A stretch of 64,000 nt of DNA from Caballeronia sp. GAFFF1 (GCF_023630705.1 NZ_JALQEM010000005.1:124001-188000), one strand, 5' to 3'; numbered from the stretch's first letter, positions 48,258 through 58,284 are shown. Translations and numbers: made by a program. The notes: generated by a model not told the origin, from the sequence alone.

Positions 48258-49355
48258 TCAGGCTCCCTTCGAGCGCGTGAAGCTCGCTCGCGTGAAGAGC
48301 GGCCGGTTGCGCACGCGCAGCCAGAAGATGAACGCGACGAGGGCGAGCACCAGCACATGCAGTCCGACAATGCCGACGCCGAACGAGAGCTTGCCCTGTT
48401 CGATCCACGACTGCACCACGTTCAGCAGGTTCGAATACGTGAGATAGATCAGCACCGCCATTACGAGATTGATGGTCCGGCTGCGGCGCGGGTTCTGATA
48501 AGACAGCGGAATGGCAAGCAGCATCAGGTTGATGGCGATGAGCGGCAGGCCCATGCGCCAGGCAAATTCCGCGAGGTTTTCCCTGGTCGGATTGGCGAGC
48601 AGATCGGGCGTGGAGATGCCGGTCGTGGTGGGCGTATTGACCACCTGATGGCTCATGATCTTCACGCCATATCGCGCGAATTCCATGATGCGGAAGTTCG
48701 GCTGGCCGGGCGTGCCGTCGTAGCGCCGCCCGTCTTCCAGCACGATGAAGCGGTCGCCGTCCGCGCGCGTTTCCGTGTGGCCGTTCTTCGACACGATCAC
48801 GTTGACCTTGCCGCCTTCCGTGCTCGTGACGAACACGTTTTCCACGTGCCCCTGATCCGGCGACATCTTCTCGATGAAGAACACGCGGTGGCTCGACGGC
48901 GATTCGCGAAACTGGCCGGGCGCGAGCAGTGACACTTCGTCGCGCTGCTGGAAACGCGCCTTGATGAGCTTGCTTTGCTGGTTCGACCACGGCCAGCCGA
49001 TGAACGCGAAGAAGATGATGAGAATGATGATCGGCGTGGAGAACACGGCGATCGGCTTGATGAGCTGCGTCTGGCTCACGCCCGAGGCGAGCCATACGAC
49101 CATCTCCGAATCGCGATACCAGCGCGTGAGCACGAAAAGAATCGAGACGAAGAGCGTCACGATCAACATGACGGCGAGATAGCCGATGACGGTGAGGCCG
49201 ATCAGCACGACGACATCGCGCGGGTCGACCTGACCTTGCGCCGCGAAGCCGACGATGCGGATCATCATCGTCGTGAGCATGATCGTGAGCAGCACCATGA
49301 ATACGGCGCCGGCCGTATACGCGAGTTCGCGCTGCAGGGAGCGTTCGAAGATCAT
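48258..49355 (-). CDS. lptF: LPS export ABC transporter permease LptF
   Basis: A 365-residue permease, MIFERSLQRELAYTAGAVFM at the start, with helices in two groups of three. WYRDSEMVVWLASGVSQTQL is the coupling region contacting LptB. The periplasmic domain spans about 120-260, and LMLLAIPLSYQNPRRSR is the conserved second coupling loop. It is divergent from pepA, as in many gamma- and beta-proteobacteria. Confidence 0.95.
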   Translation of the reverse strand: MIFERSLQRELAYTAGAVFMVLLTIMLTTMMIRIVGFAAQGQVDPRDVVVLIGLTVIGYLAVMLIVTLFVSILFVLTRWYRDSEMVVWLASGVSQTQLIKPIAVFSTPIIILIIFFAFIGWPWSNQQSKLIKARFQQRDEVSLLAPGQFRESPSSHRVFFIEKMSPDQGHVENVFVTSTEGGKVNVIVSKNGHTETRADGDRFIVLEDGRRYDGTPGQPNFRIMEFARYGVKIMSHQVVNTPTTTGISTPDLLANPTRENLAEFAWRMGLPLIAINLMLLAIPLSYQNPRRSRTINLVMAVLIYLTYSNLLNVVQSWIEQGKLSFGVGIVGLHVLVLALVAFIFWLRVRNRPLFTRASFTRSKGA

Positions 49356-49440
49356 TGATTTCTGCTTGAGGCCGGCGGCGATGCGGCTACGCGTTGACTG
49401 ACCCGGGAAATGCAGCTTCGTTCCCCGGCGCCGCGAGCCT

Positions 49441-49470
49441 GTGACCGCCGCGGTAAAAATAGCGGATAAT
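49441..49470 (+). promoter_or_regulatory. Probable pepA promoter
   Basis: GTGACC (49441-49446), 18 nt, GATAAT (49465-49470), about 45 bases before the pepA ATG. Both boxes deviate from consensus. Confidence 0.4.
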
Positions 49471-49515
49471 TGCGGCTTTCATCCTTCAGCCTGGATTTTA
49501 CCGAGGATAAGCGCG

Positions 49516-51057
49516 ATGGACTTTAGCATAAAAGCCTGTGATTGGAGCAAAGGCGAGTCAAATGGTTTCCTGACCGGAAAGGCCGATGTCGTGGTGCTGG
49601 GCGTCTTCGAAGCGCAGACGCTCTCGGGCGCGGCCCTCGCCTTGGATCTCGCGACGAAGGGCTTGATTTCGCGCATCGTGAAGGCGGGCGACATGAGCGG
49701 CCGCGCGGGCACCACGCTGCTGGTGCCCGAAGTCACGGGCATCGGCGCGGCGCGCGTGCTGCTCGTCGGCCTCGGCAAGCAGGACGCGTTCAGTCAGAAA
49801 GCGTATGGCGAAGCCGTGCGCGCGGCGTGGCGCGTCATTCTCGGCACGAAGATCGCGCAAGTCACGTTCACGCTCGCGCAACTGCCCATCCAGGAGCGCA
49901 GCGGCGACTGGGCGGTGCGCGCCGCCATCCTCGCGCTGCGCGAGCTTACCTACAAGTTCACGCAGATGAAGAGCAAGCCCGAAAACGGCGCGCGCTCGCT
50001 GAAGAAGATCGTCTTCAGCATCGACCCCGCGGAAGAAAAAGCCGGCCGCACCGCGATCAAGCAGAGCGTCGCGATTGCGAACGGCATGGACCTGACGCGC
50101 GATCTCGGCAATCTGCCGCCGAATGTCTGCACGCCGACCTATCTCGGCCAGACCGCGAAGCAGCTCGGCCGCGACTGGAAGCTGAAAGTAGACGTGCTCG
50201 GCCTCAAGCAGATCGAAGCGCTCAACATGGGCTCGTTTCTTTCCGTGGCGAAGGGTTCGGTGCAGCCGCCGCAGTTCATCGTCATGCAGTATCAGGGCGC
50301 GGGCGCGGGTCTAAGCGAATCCGGCAAGGGCAAGAACAAGAACGCTCCCATCGTGCTCGTGGGCAAGGGCATCACGTTCGATTCGGGCGGCATCTCGATC
50401 AAGCCCGGCGAGGCGATGGACGAGATGAAGTACGACATGTGCGGCGCGGGCTCGGTCTTCGGCACCCTGCGCGCGGTCGCGGAAATGGGTCTGAAGCTGA
50501 ACGTGATCGGCATTGTGCCGACGTGCGAGAACATGCCTGCGGGCAACGCGCTGAAACCGGGCGATATCGTCACCGCAATGAACGGCACGACCATCGAAGT
50601 GCTGAACACGGACGCCGAAGGCCGCCTCATTCTGTGCGATGCGCTCACCTACGCCGAACGCTTCAAGCCCGCCGCGGTGGTCGACATCGCCACTTTGACG
50701 GGCGCGTGCATCATCGCGCTCGGCCATCACAACACGGGCCTGTTCTCCAAAGACGACGCGCTCGCGGGCGAACTGCTCGACGCATCGCGCGAGGCAGTCG
50801 ATCCGGCGTGGCGTCTGCCGCTCGACGAGGAGTATCAGGATCAGCTCAAGTCGAATTTCGCGGATGTCGCGAACATCGGCGGGCGTCCGGCGGGCAGCGT
50901 GACGGCGGCGTGCTTCCTGTCGCGCTTCGCGCAGAACTATCCGTGGGCGCATCTGGATATCGCGGGAACCGCGTGGAAGAGCGGGGCGGCGAAGGGCGCG
51001 ACAGGACGTCCGGTGCCGCTGCTCTCGCAGTTCCTGATCGACCGCGCGGGGCAGTGA
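49516..51057 (+). CDS. pepA: Leucyl aminopeptidase (cytosol aminopeptidase, M17)
   Basis: A 513-residue hexameric two-metal aminopeptidase. [17 protein letters not shown] and the signature NTDAEGRL are intact, with metal ligands in YDMCGAGSV and NTDAEG. In enterics PepA also binds DNA in Xer recombination; that role is not testable here. The ATG at 49516 follows GAGGATAA and gives the normal N-terminus. holC follows after seven bases. Confidence 0.96.
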   Translation: MDFSIKACDWSKGESNGFLTGKADVVVLGVFEAQTLSGAALALDLATKGLISRIVKAGDMSGRAGTTLLVPEVTGIGAARVLLVGLGKQDAFSQKAYGEAVRAAWRVILGTKIAQVTFTLAQLPIQERSGDWAVRAAILALRELTYKFTQMKSKPENGARSLKKIVFSIDPAEEKAGRTAIKQSVAIANGMDLTRDLGNLPPNVCTPTYLGQTAKQLGRDWKLKVDVLGLKQIEALNMGSFLSVAKGSVQPPQFIVMQYQGAGAGLSESGKGKNKNAPIVLVGKGITFDSGGISIKPGEAMDEMKYDMCGAGSVFGTLRAVAEMGLKLNVIGIVPTCENMPAGNALKPGDIVTAMNGTTIEVLNTDAEGRLILCDALTYAERFKPAAVVDIATLTGACIIALGHHNTGLFSKDDALAGELLDASREAVDPAWRLPLDEEYQDQLKSNFADVANIGGRPAGSVTAACFLSRFAQNYPWAHLDIAGTAWKSGAAKGATGRPVPLLSQFLIDRAGQ

Positions 51058-51064
51058 TCGCGCC

Positions 51065-51481
51065 ATGACGCGCATCGACTTTCACACGAACGTCGGCGAT
51101 CCGCTCGCCTATGCCTGCCGCCTCGCGCGCAAGGCGTATGCGAGCGGGCGCTCGCTCGTCGTGCTCGCGGAGCCGCAGCGCCTCGCCGCGTTCGACGAAC
51201 AGTTGTGGACCTTCGCGCCGCTCGAGTTCGTGCCGCACTGCATGGCGAAGAGCGCGCTCGCGCAGGAAACGCCGGTCGTGCTCGCCCCCGACCTCGACGA
51301 CGTGCCGCATCATCAGGTGCTCGTGAATCTGGGCGCGCCGGTGCCCGCGCAGTTCGCGCGCTTCGAGCGTCTGGTGGAAATCATCGGCGACGACGCCGAC
51401 GAGCTTGCGGCAGGGCGCGAGCGCTTCCGCTTCTATCGCGACCGCGGCTACGCCATCGAAACGCACAAGCAAGGCGGTTGA
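51065..51481 (+). CDS. holC: DNA polymerase III chi subunit
   Basis: A 138-residue clamp-loader accessory protein that links the holoenzyme to SSB. It begins MTRIDFHTNVGDPLAYACRL; the W of EQLWTFAPLEFVPH and the ERFRFYRDRGY C-terminus fit the family. pepA-holC adjacency is widely conserved in proteobacteria. Confidence 0.93.
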   Translation: MTRIDFHTNVGDPLAYACRLARKAYASGRSLVVLAEPQRLAAFDEQLWTFAPLEFVPHCMAKSALAQETPVVLAPDLDDVPHHQVLVNLGAPVPAQFARFERLVEIIGDDADELAAGRERFRFYRDRGYAIETHKQGG

Positions 51482-51551
51482 GCGAACAGTGCGCATGCCC
51501 GCGCCGCGTTAGCATCGGCGCGTGGAGACCACTGAGAGACCATCCGACATC

Positions 51552-51902
51552 ATGACCGACAACACGCACACGCCCGAATCTTTCGATTCGTCCATTCCCG
51601 TTCTCACCGAGGTCGTCGTGCCCGGCAAGCCGGAATTCGCGCGCGCCGCGGGCGTCAACGACGCGGCGGCCGCTTACGAGGCGCAGCGCGTCGGCGAGCG
51701 CCTGCAAGGCCGTGTCACGCAGTTTCTGAGCGGCGATGCCCGCGCAATCATCGAGGCGCGTTGCCAGGACGTGCTGCGCGAGCATTCGGCGAAGATGGTG
51801 CAGGAGATCACGCGCGAAGTGTCGCTGGCGCTCGAAAGCAAGATGCGCGAGTGGGTGGCCGTGGCGGTCGAGGAAGAGTTGCAGCGGCAGCGGGGCGGCT
51901 GA
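51552..51902 (+). CDS. DUF2486 family protein
   Basis: A 116-residue acidic, mostly helical protein, unknown in function. The N-terminal ~40 residues (SSIPVLTEVVVPG) look extended. The rest is helical, with IEARCQDVLREHSAKMVQEI and a C-terminal Glu/Gln/Arg-rich tail. I recognise it as DUF2486, a family I know from Burkholderiales next to holC. The ATG at 51552 is chosen over a GTG at 51522. It ends just before a bidirectional terminator. Confidence 0.75.
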   Translation: MTDNTHTPESFDSSIPVLTEVVVPGKPEFARAAGVNDAAAAYEAQRVGERLQGRVTQFLSGDARAIIEARCQDVLREHSAKMVQEITREVSLALESKMREWVAVAVEEELQRQRGG

Positions 51903-51922
51903 GCCTCGCGTTGCCGGAACGA

Positions 51923-51952
51923 CAAAAGGGGCGCATCGAGCGCCCCTTTTGC
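51923..51952. terminator. Bidirectional intrinsic terminator between DUF2486 and ilvD
   Basis: AAAAGGGGCGC / GCGCCCCTTTT stem with an ATCGA loop. It ends the pepA-holC-DUF2486 transcript and, read on the minus strand, ilvD. Confidence 0.88.
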
Positions 51953-51980
51953 TTGCATCAGCGAATGTAGTCGATCAGCG

Positions 51981-53654
51981 TCAGCCCGTCACCGCTCCGC
52001 GATTCGCTGGCAGCGCGAGCGCCGCGAACTTCGCCAGCACGCCGCGCGTGTACTTCGGCGCGGGCTTTTTCCAGGCGGCGCGGCGGCGCGCGATTTCCGC
52101 GTCGTCCACGTTCAGTTGAAGCAGCAGCTTGTGCGCGTCGATGGTGATGGAGTCGCCTTCCTGCACCAGCCCGATCGTGCCGCCCGCGAACGCTTCGGGC
52201 GCGACGTGGCCGACCACCATGCCCCACGTGCCGCCGGAAAAACGCCCGTCGGTGATGAGCCCGACCGATTCGCCCAGCCCCTTGCCGATGATCGCCGATG
52301 TCGGCGCCAGCATCTCCGGCATGCCCGGGCCGCCCTGCGGGCCGAGATAGCGCAGCACGACGACATCGCCGGCCTTGATCTTGTCGGCGAGAATCGCTTC
52401 CATCGCGGTTTGCTCGTCGTCGAACACGCGCGCCGGGCCGGTAATGACCGGGTTCTTGAGGCCCGTGATTTTTGCGACCGCGCCGTCTTCCGCGAGATTG
52501 CCGCGCAGAATGGCGAGGTGGCCTTCCTTGTAGAGCGCCTGCTCGATCGGGTAGATGACCTTCTGATCCGCGCGCGGCTTGCCCGGCACGTCCTTCAGCT
52601 CTTCGGCGAGCGTGCGGCCGGTGATCGTGATGCAGTCACCGTGCAAGAGACCCGCGTCGAGCAGGATCTTCATCACTTGCGGGATGCCGCCGGCCTTGTG
52701 CAGGTCCGTCGCGACATACTGGCCCGAGGGCTTCAGGTCGCAGATGACCGGCACTTTCTTGCGCATGCGCTCGAAGTCGTCGATGCTCCATTCCACTTCC
52801 GCCGCGTGCGCAATGGCGAGGTAGTGCAGCACGGCGTTGGTCGAGCCGCCCGTCGCCATGATGAGCGCGACCGCGTTTTCGATCGACTTCTTCGTGATGA
52901 TGTCGCGCGGCTTCAGGTCCTTCTTCACCGCTTCAACGAGCACGCGCGCCGATTCGGCGGCGGAGACGACCTTTTCGTCGTCGGGGTTCGCCATCGTCGA
53001 CGAATACAAGAGCGACATGCCGAGCGCCTCGAACGACGAGCTCATGGTGTTGGCCGTGTACATGCCGCCGCACGAGCCGGTGGACGGGCACGCGTTCTTC
53101 TCCACGCCCTTGAAGTCCTCTTCCGACATGCGGCCCGCCGTGAACTCGCCGACCGCCTCGAACGACGACACGATGGTCAGATCCTTGCCCTTCCAGTTGC
53201 CCGGACGAATGGTGCCGCCGTACACGTAGATGCCCGGCACGTTCATGCGCGCCAAGCCGATCATGCCGCCCGGCATGTTCTTGTCGCAGCCGCCGATCAC
53301 CACGACGCCGTCCATCCACTGACCTTGCACGGCCGTCTCGATACAGTCCGCGATCACCTCGCGCGACACGAGCGAGTATTTCATGCCTTCGGTGCCCATC
53401 GACATGCCGTCGGAGATCGTCGGCGTGCCGAACACTTGCGGATTCGCGTTGGACTGCTTGATCGCCGCGATGGCGGCATCGGCGAGGCGCTGCAGGCCGG
53501 CGTTACACGGCGTGATGGTCGAATGGCCGTTGGCGACGCCGATCATCGGATTGTCGAAATCCTCTTCCTTGTAGCCGAGGGCGTAGTACATCGAACGATT
53601 GGGCGAACGCGCGACGCCCTGCGTCACGTTTTTCGAGCGGCGATTAAAGGCCAT
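51981..53654 (-). CDS. ilvD: Dihydroxy-acid dehydratase
   Basis: A 557-residue iron-sulfur dehydratase of valine/isoleucine synthesis. Cluster cysteines are in [10 protein letters not shown] and [16 protein letters not shown]. The third motif cysteine position and C-terminal [19 protein letters not shown] fit the short [2Fe-2S]-type IlvD. It lies divergent from a LysR-type gene across 106 bp. A GGAG ribosome-binding site precedes the ATG. Confidence 0.96.
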   Translation of the reverse strand: MAFNRRSKNVTQGVARSPNRSMYYALGYKEEDFDNPMIGVANGHSTITPCNAGLQRLADAAIAAIKQSNANPQVFGTPTISDGMSMGTEGMKYSLVSREVIADCIETAVQGQWMDGVVVIGGCDKNMPGGMIGLARMNVPGIYVYGGTIRPGNWKGKDLTIVSSFEAVGEFTAGRMSEEDFKGVEKNACPSTGSCGGMYTANTMSSSFEALGMSLLYSSTMANPDDEKVVSAAESARVLVEAVKKDLKPRDIITKKSIENAVALIMATGGSTNAVLHYLAIAHAAEVEWSIDDFERMRKKVPVICDLKPSGQYVATDLHKAGGIPQVMKILLDAGLLHGDCITITGRTLAEELKDVPGKPRADQKVIYPIEQALYKEGHLAILRGNLAEDGAVAKITGLKNPVITGPARVFDDEQTAMEAILADKIKAGDVVVLRYLGPQGGPGMPEMLAPTSAIIGKGLGESVGLITDGRFSGGTWGMVVGHVAPEAFAGGTIGLVQEGDSITIDAHKLLLQLNVDDAEIARRRAAWKKPAPKYTRGVLAKFAALALPANRGAVTG

Positions 53655-53760
53655 GTTGGGGCTCCTTGAAGATTCTTTTGTCTAGTGGCGCAAGAATGCA
53701 GCGTCGGCTTGTGTCTGTCCAATATATTATTCAGGGTCTATTAGGTCGGAGAAAATATCG
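53655..53760. promoter_or_regulatory. Divergent ilvD-LysR control region
   Basis: 106 bp with an AT-rich core (about 53718-53745) containing the palindrome AATATATT. LysR proteins usually act from such gaps, but I cannot define a T-N11-A operator with confidence. Confidence 0.5.
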
Positions 53761-54717
53761 ATGGACGAGCGAAACGCGCCGATCGAACTGCGTTTGCTGC
53801 GCTACTTCGTGACCGTGGCGGAGGAGATGCACTTCGGCCGCGCCGCCGCGCGCCTCGCGATGACGCAGCCGCCGCTTTCCCAGGCGATCCGCGCGCTCGA
53901 AGACGCGCTCGGCGTCGCGCTCTTCGCGCGCACGAAGCGCACGGTCGAACTGACGCCGGTCGGCAAGGATCTGCTGCCGGAGGTGCGGCGCATACTCGCC
54001 GCCGCCGATGCGCTGCGTCCGCTCGCGCAATCGCTTTCTCGCGGCGAGGCGGGCGTGCTGTCGCTCGCGTTCGTGTCCACCGCCGACTACGGGCTGTTGC
54101 CGGCGCTCCTGCGCGATTTCGGCGCGCGCTATCCCGGCGTGCGGCTGCAACTGACCGAAGCGACGAGCGACGTGCAGATCGAAGAACTCGTCGCCGGGCG
54201 CGTGGACGCGGGGCTCGTCATTCCGCCGCTGCCGCCGCGCCACGCGATGTCGCTGTCGTATCTCGCGATTGCCCGCGAGCCGCTCGTCGTCGCGATGTCC
54301 GCCGATGCCGCCGAGCGGTTGCAGCAGGGCGCGGCGGAATGGGCCGACACGCCCGTCGATCTGCGCGATCTCGCCGCCGCGCCGCTCGTCGTGTTTCCGA
54401 GGCGTCTCGCGCCGGGTTTGTATGACATCATTATGGGCTGCTACGGCGTGGCGGGCCTGACGCCGCGCATCGGGCAGGAGGCGATCCAGATGCAGACCAT
54501 CGTGAGCCTCGTATCCGCCGGCATGGGCGTCGCGCTCGTGCCGCAGTCGCTGCGGCATCTGCGGCGCACGGGCGTGGTGTATCGTCCGCTGCGGCCGGTG
54601 GCCGATGCGCCGGTCGTCGAAACCGGCCTCGTGTGGCGCGCGGCCGAGGTGAGCCCGGTGCTCGCCGGCTTCATCGATATCGTGCGCGCGCGGGCCGCCG
54701 CCGTCTCTGCTTTATGA
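53761..54717 (+). CDS. LysR-family transcriptional regulator
   Basis: A 318-residue LysR-type regulator. The N-terminal helix-turn-helix has MHFGRAAARLAMTQPPLSQA and the following dimer helix. The effector domain has the IGQEAIQMQTIVSLVSAGMG segment. Divergence from ilvD suggests it may control ilvD, but the N-terminus resembles BenM/CatR-like aromatic regulators, so the effector is open. The ATG has GGAG about ten bases upstream. Confidence 0.88.
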   Translation: MDERNAPIELRLLRYFVTVAEEMHFGRAAARLAMTQPPLSQAIRALEDALGVALFARTKRTVELTPVGKDLLPEVRRILAAADALRPLAQSLSRGEAGVLSLAFVSTADYGLLPALLRDFGARYPGVRLQLTEATSDVQIEELVAGRVDAGLVIPPLPPRHAMSLSYLAIAREPLVVAMSADAAERLQQGAAEWADTPVDLRDLAAAPLVVFPRRLAPGLYDIIMGCYGVAGLTPRIGQEAIQMQTIVSLVSAGMGVALVPQSLRHLRRTGVVYRPLRPVADAPVVETGLVWRAAEVSPVLAGFIDIVRARAAAVSAL

Positions 54718-54753
54718 TTCGTGCCTGACTTCGCTTGGCTCCAGAACTCTACG

Positions 54754-55650
54754 ATGCTCATTCACCCCAATTTCGATCCCGTCGCGATTCATCTCGGACC
54801 GCTCGCCGTGCGCTGGTACGGCCTCATGTATCTGGTCGCGTTCATTTCCGCCATCGTCATCGGACGGCTGCGCCTGCGGCTGCCGTTCGTGGCCGCGCAA
54901 GGCTGGAGCGCGAAGGACATCGACGACATGCTGTTCTACGGCGTGCTCGGCACGATTCTGGGCGGGCGCATCGGCTATGTGCTGTTCTACAAGGCGAGCT
55001 ATTACGCGGCGCATCCGCTCGATATCTTCAAGGTGTGGGAAGGCGGCATGTCGTTTCACGGCGGCTTTCTGGGCGTGACCTTCGCGATGGTGCTGTTCGC
55101 CTTCCAGCGCAAACGCACGTGGCTGCAAGTGACGGATTTCGTCGCGCCGATGGTGCCGCTCGGCCTCGCGGCGGGGCGTCTCGGCAACTTCATCAACGGT
55201 GAGTTGTGGGGCCGCGTGACCGACCCTGCCGCGCCCTGGGCGATGCTGTTCCAGAATTCGACCAACGACGACGCCGTCTGGCTCGCGAAGAACCCGCAAC
55301 TAGACGCGCAGTGGCACCTGACGGAAATCTTCCAGCGTTATCACATGCTGCCGCGCCATCCGTCGCAACTGTATGAGATTGCGCTCGAAGGCATCGTGCT
55401 GTTCATCGTGATCTGGACGTTTTCGCGCAAGCCCCGCCCGGTCGGCGCCATTTCCGCGCTCTTTCTGATCGGTTATGGGCTCGCGCGCTTCACGGTGGAA
55501 TTTGCCCGCGAACCGGACGACTATCTCGGCCTGCTCGCGCTCGGCCTCTCGATGGGCCAGTGGCTTTCGCTGCCGATGATCGTCGTGGGCGTCATCATGA
55601 TGGTGTGGGCGTACAAGCGGCATCGGCGCGTGGCGGCGAACGCGGCGTGA
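54754..55650 (+). CDS. lgt: Prolipoprotein diacylglyceryl transferase
   Basis: A 298-residue multi-pass inner-membrane enzyme that adds diacylglycerol to the lipobox cysteine, the step before Lsp[14 protein letters not shown] and the signature [14 protein letters not shown] are intact, and [11 protein letters not shown] lies near residue 210. I chose the ATG at 54754 ([15 protein letters not shown]), the usual N-terminus. A GTG at 54721 would add 11 residues and start four bases after the LysR gene. Confidence 0.94.
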   Translation: MLIHPNFDPVAIHLGPLAVRWYGLMYLVAFISAIVIGRLRLRLPFVAAQGWSAKDIDDMLFYGVLGTILGGRIGYVLFYKASYYAAHPLDIFKVWEGGMSFHGGFLGVTFAMVLFAFQRKRTWLQVTDFVAPMVPLGLAAGRLGNFINGELWGRVTDPAAPWAMLFQNSTNDDAVWLAKNPQLDAQWHLTEIFQRYHMLPRHPSQLYEIALEGIVLFIVIWTFSRKPRPVGAISALFLIGYGLARFTVEFAREPDDYLGLLALGLSMGQWLSLPMIVVGVIMMVWAYKRHRRVAANAA

Positions 55651-55694
55651 TTTCGTGCGGGGCCGCGCCATGCGGTCCCGCTTACCTCGCTCGA

Positions 55695-56423
55695 TCAGCG
55701 GCCCATCTGCACCGAGCCGGACACATCCACAGTGACGGTCGTCGTGCCGGCTTCGAGCGCCATCGGCGCGGCCATCTTGGCGTCGGCGCCCATGGCGCGC
55801 GACTGCATCATCATCACCGGGCGCGGCGCCACGCCGCTATGCCCGACGTTCACCTCGCGAATCGAATAGCTGCTGTAGCCGAACGCCTGCGAAGCGGCTT
55901 GCGCCTGCTTGCGGAACGAATCGATGGCCTGCGTCGAAAGCCTCTGCTCCGCGGCGCGCTGCGCTTCCGGCGACAGCGAGAACGTGACGTTGCCAACTTG
56001 CATCGAGGAACTCATCTTGCCCGCGAGCTTCGAGGCCGCCGCGAAGTCGTGCGATTCGAGCACGATCTCGGTGCGTCCGCGCCATGCGGATATCTTGCCG
56101 TCGCGGTCGGTGGACGGATACACGGTGAACGAGCCGCTTTTCGCGGTCACGCCATCGACACCCTTCGCCTCGCGCAGTGCGGCTTCGGCGCGCTGATTGA
56201 GCGTCGCGGTGAGCGATGAAGGATCGGCGGCTTCCTGCTCGTAAAAGAGCGTGATGGTGACGACATCCTGCGGCACTTGCGCGCTCGCCTGCGCCGAAAG
56301 CGAGAGCACGCCCGCGGGCTGCGGATTGGCGATAACCGTCTGCGCGGCGGCCGACGCGCAATAGCAGAGAGTGGCGCTCGACATCGCGAGGGCGAGGGCG
56401 GCGGCTGTTTTCTTGTTCATCAT
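55695..56423 (-). CDS. SIMPL-domain (DUF541) periplasmic protein
   Basis: A 242-residue exported protein. An N-terminal signal peptide (about 1-28, ending ASAAAQ) precedes a SIMPL domain. Typical are LSLSAQASAQVPQDVVTITL and the C-terminal TTTVTVDVSGSVQMG. Relatives include BP26/OMP28 and YggE, implicated in stress tolerance, but the function is not established. The start (ATGATG) has GGAG upstream; the first ATG is taken. Confidence 0.88.
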   Translation of the reverse strand: MMNKKTAAALALAMSSATLCYCASAAAQTVIANPQPAGVLSLSAQASAQVPQDVVTITLFYEQEAADPSSLTATLNQRAEAALREAKGVDGVTAKSGSFTVYPSTDRDGKISAWRGRTEIVLESHDFAAASKLAGKMSSSMQVGNVTFSLSPEAQRAAEQRLSTQAIDSFRKQAQAASQAFGYSSYSIREVNVGHSGVAPRPVMMMQSRAMGADAKMAAPMALEAGTTTVTVDVSGSVQMGR

Positions 56424-56487
56424 CGAAGGACTCCAACGCAAGGCGTCGCGTGATTCGCGACCGCACTTAGGCGTCCGGTTCGGGTCC

Positions 56488-56958
56488 TTAGTTCCTGCTC
56501 TCGACGAGGCGTTCGGTAATAAAGCGCCACTCGTCCTCGGTGACGGGCGTGATCGACAGCCGGTTGCCGCGCGCGAGCACTTGCATCCCGGCGAGTTGCG
56601 CATGTTCGCGCAGTTCGGCGAGCGGAATGAGCCGCGTCTTCTTCACGAAGCTCACATCCACGAGCATCCAGCGCGGCGTGTCCTGCGTCGATTTGGGATC
56701 GTAATAGGCGCTCTTGGGATCGAACTGCGTGGGATCGGGATACGCGGTCGAGCAGACCTTCGCGATTCCGGCGATACCGGGCTCGGGGCAGCTCGAATGA
56801 TAGAAGAGCACGCCGTCGCCGATCTGCATCTGGTCGCGCATGAAGTTGCGCGCCTGATAGTTGCGCACGCCGGTCCACGGCAGCGTCTTCTTGGGCGCGT
56901 GCGCGAGATGATCGATGCTCGCTTCGTCCGGTTCGGACTTCATCAGCCAGTAGCGCAT
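56488..56958 (-). CDS. EVE-domain protein
   Basis: A 156-residue protein consisting of one EVE (PUA-like) domain, MRYWLMKSEPDEASIDHL at the start and WTGVRNYQARNFMRDQMQIGD next. EVE domains bind modified bases, by family knowledge; some act in restriction, but this stand-alone type lies beside 6S RNA and zapA with no such genes nearby. The ATG at 56956-56958 is preferred to a frame extension into the terminator region. Confidence 0.9.
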   Translation of the reverse strand: MRYWLMKSEPDEASIDHLAHAPKKTLPWTGVRNYQARNFMRDQMQIGDGVLFYHSSCPEPGIAGIAKVCSTAYPDPTQFDPKSAYYDPKSTQDTPRWMLVDVSFVKKTRLIPLAELREHAQLAGMQVLARGNRLSITPVTEDEWRFITERLVESRN

Positions 56959-57000
56959 GGATTCGGCGTGAAGGAGTATGCGTGCAGGTTCGGTCGATGC

Positions 57001-57035
57001 AAACAAAAACGGCACCGGTAAGAACCGATGCCGTT
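57001..57035 (-). terminator. Intrinsic terminator after ssrS
   Basis: Minus strand: ACGGCATCGG / CCGGTGCCGT stem with a TTCTTA loop, then TTTTTGTTT. Confidence 0.82.
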
Positions 57036-57039
57036 CGTG

Positions 57040-57196
57040 CTTCTATGAATAAGGTCCCCGCCTCAGCCGCTAGGCCGGCATCCTGAACCTGGGTTCAAGA
57101 TTGGTCGCGGTAAGCAACACTTCGGGTACATCAGACAGAGTGACGCGCGCGCCCGTGCTGCAACGTTCCGCAACCGTGCCAATGTAGCATTGGTTC
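57040..57196 (-). ncRNA. ssrS: 6S RNA
   Basis: 6S RNA mimics an open promoter and binds sigma-70 RNA polymerase, mainly in stationary phase. The minus-strand sequence carries the conserved 3' element CTTGAACC...GGTTCAGG (57088-57105 region) followed by GCCGGC and GCGGCTGAGGCGGGGA, as in known 6S RNAs. Placement directly downstream of zapA matches enterics. A TATATT box (57201-57206) suggests a start near 57195. The 3' end is set before the terminator; both ends are approximate. Confidence 0.82.
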
Positions 57197-57338
57197 AAGG
57201 AATATATGACCTTGGCGTACCAGGCAGGGAGACCTCACTGTACACCAAACGTTTGGTCCTTGCAGCCCCTTGCCTGCGTTTCTCGCGGTATCTTTTTTTG
57301 ATGGATATCGCGACGCTGATTAGATCAGCGCATCACCG

Positions 57339-57653
57339 TCAGTGCGCTTCGTATTGCGCAATGACAGCGCCGAGCTGCTCGTTCATCGAATGCATGGTGC
57401 GGCGGATTTCCTCGGCGGGAAACGCTTCGCCGTGGCGCACGCTTTCCTGCAGCCTGAGCAATTCGGACGCCAGCGAAAGCGCGGCCATCACCGCGATGCG
57501 GTCCGTGCCGCGCACGCTGCTTGCGTTGCGTACCTTGTTCATTTCGGCATCGACGCGGGCCACGGCTTCGCGCAGCGCGGCCTCGGTCTCCGGCGAGCAC
57601 GCGAGGCGATACTGCTGGCCGAGAATGGATACTTCGATCTGCGTGGTCGTCAT
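57339..57653 (-). CDS. zapA: Cell division protein ZapA
   Basis: A 104-residue FtsZ-associated protein that bundles protofilaments at the Z-ring. It begins MTTTQIEVSILGQQYRLACS; the globular part is followed by a C-terminal coiled coil (about 50-100) including RGTDRIAVMAALSLASELL. The start overlaps the stop of the preceding coiled-coil gene (ATGA). ssrS lies downstream. Confidence 0.95.
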   Translation of the reverse strand: MTTTQIEVSILGQQYRLACSPETEAALREAVARVDAEMNKVRNASSVRGTDRIAVMAALSLASELLRLQESVRHGEAFPAEEIRRTMHSMNEQLGAVIAQYEAH

Positions 57654-58039
57654 GCCTTCTCTCCTTGATGATGCTCGCCGTGCACTTCTTCCGCGTGCGC
57701 ATGTTCGTGCTGCGCTTCGCGCGACGCGCTGGATTCGGCGTTCAGAAGATCGAGCTGATTGTCGCTCTCGGCATGATGCGCTTTGCCGCGCGGCAGCTTT
57801 TCGAGGATCGCGTTGAGGCGCACTTGCGCGTCGTCGATCTTCGCGGACAGCGAATCGCGTTCGCCTTGCAGCGTGTCGCGCTCGTGGCGAACCTGCGCGA
57901 GTTCGGCCTGAACGCTGGCGTAATCGGCGCGCAACTGTTCGATTTGTGCTTCGAGCGCGAGACGCGCCTGATTGTGGCGCTCGCTGATCTTGATCAGCCG
58001 GCCGATGTTCCCTGACAGTGATTCGAGTTCGTTGAGCAT
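57650..58039 (-). CDS. ZapB-like coiled-coil protein
   Basis: A 129-residue protein. Residues ~1-85 form a continuous predicted coiled coil (EAQIEQLRADYASVQAELAQ). A His/Glu-rich tail (HEHAHAEEVHGEHH) follows. It resembles the TIGR02449/ZapB-like proteins encoded with zapA and probably helps Z-ring organisation. The His-rich tail could bind metal, but nothing shows that it does. It overlaps zapA by four bases. Confidence 0.75.
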   Translation of the reverse strand: MLNELESLSGNIGRLIKISERHNQARLALEAQIEQLRADYASVQAELAQVRHERDTLQGERDSLSAKIDDAQVRLNAILEKLPRGKAHHAESDNQLDLLNAESSASREAQHEHAHAEEVHGEHHQGEKA

Positions 58040-58284
58040 GTGCTGCGTCCTCTAAAGACCTGGCATTTTAGCGCGGTTCAACGGTGCTTCCGATAATTGT
58101 CTCGTTTCGAGACGTAACAACACGCGATCTTGCGCGCATCGCCGCGTATTCATGTGCGGAATGGCCGCGCGTGACGCACTCGGATGCGCGGCTGACGACG
58201 CTTCGGCGTCGTTCGGGCCTCGCGATGACGGGGCGCGCGCCTTCTTGACGGCCCCCATGCGCGCTCCTACACTTGCCGCACTTT
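58040..58284. other. Intergenic region between the ZapB-like gene and the riboswitch
   Basis: About 245 bp separating divergent transcription units. It should contain promoters for both, but I cannot assign boxes with confidence. No gene is visible. Confidence 0.45.

Noticed and set aside
54721..54753. GTG at 54721 as the lgt start
   Set aside because: It adds 11 residues not typical of Lgt; the ATG at 54754 gives the normal N-terminus. Neither has a clear ribosome-binding site, so some doubt remains.
56488..56958. The EVE-domain gene as part of a defence island
   Set aside because: Neighbours are 6S RNA, zapA, a SIMPL protein and lgt; no nuclease, methylase or helicase genes are near.
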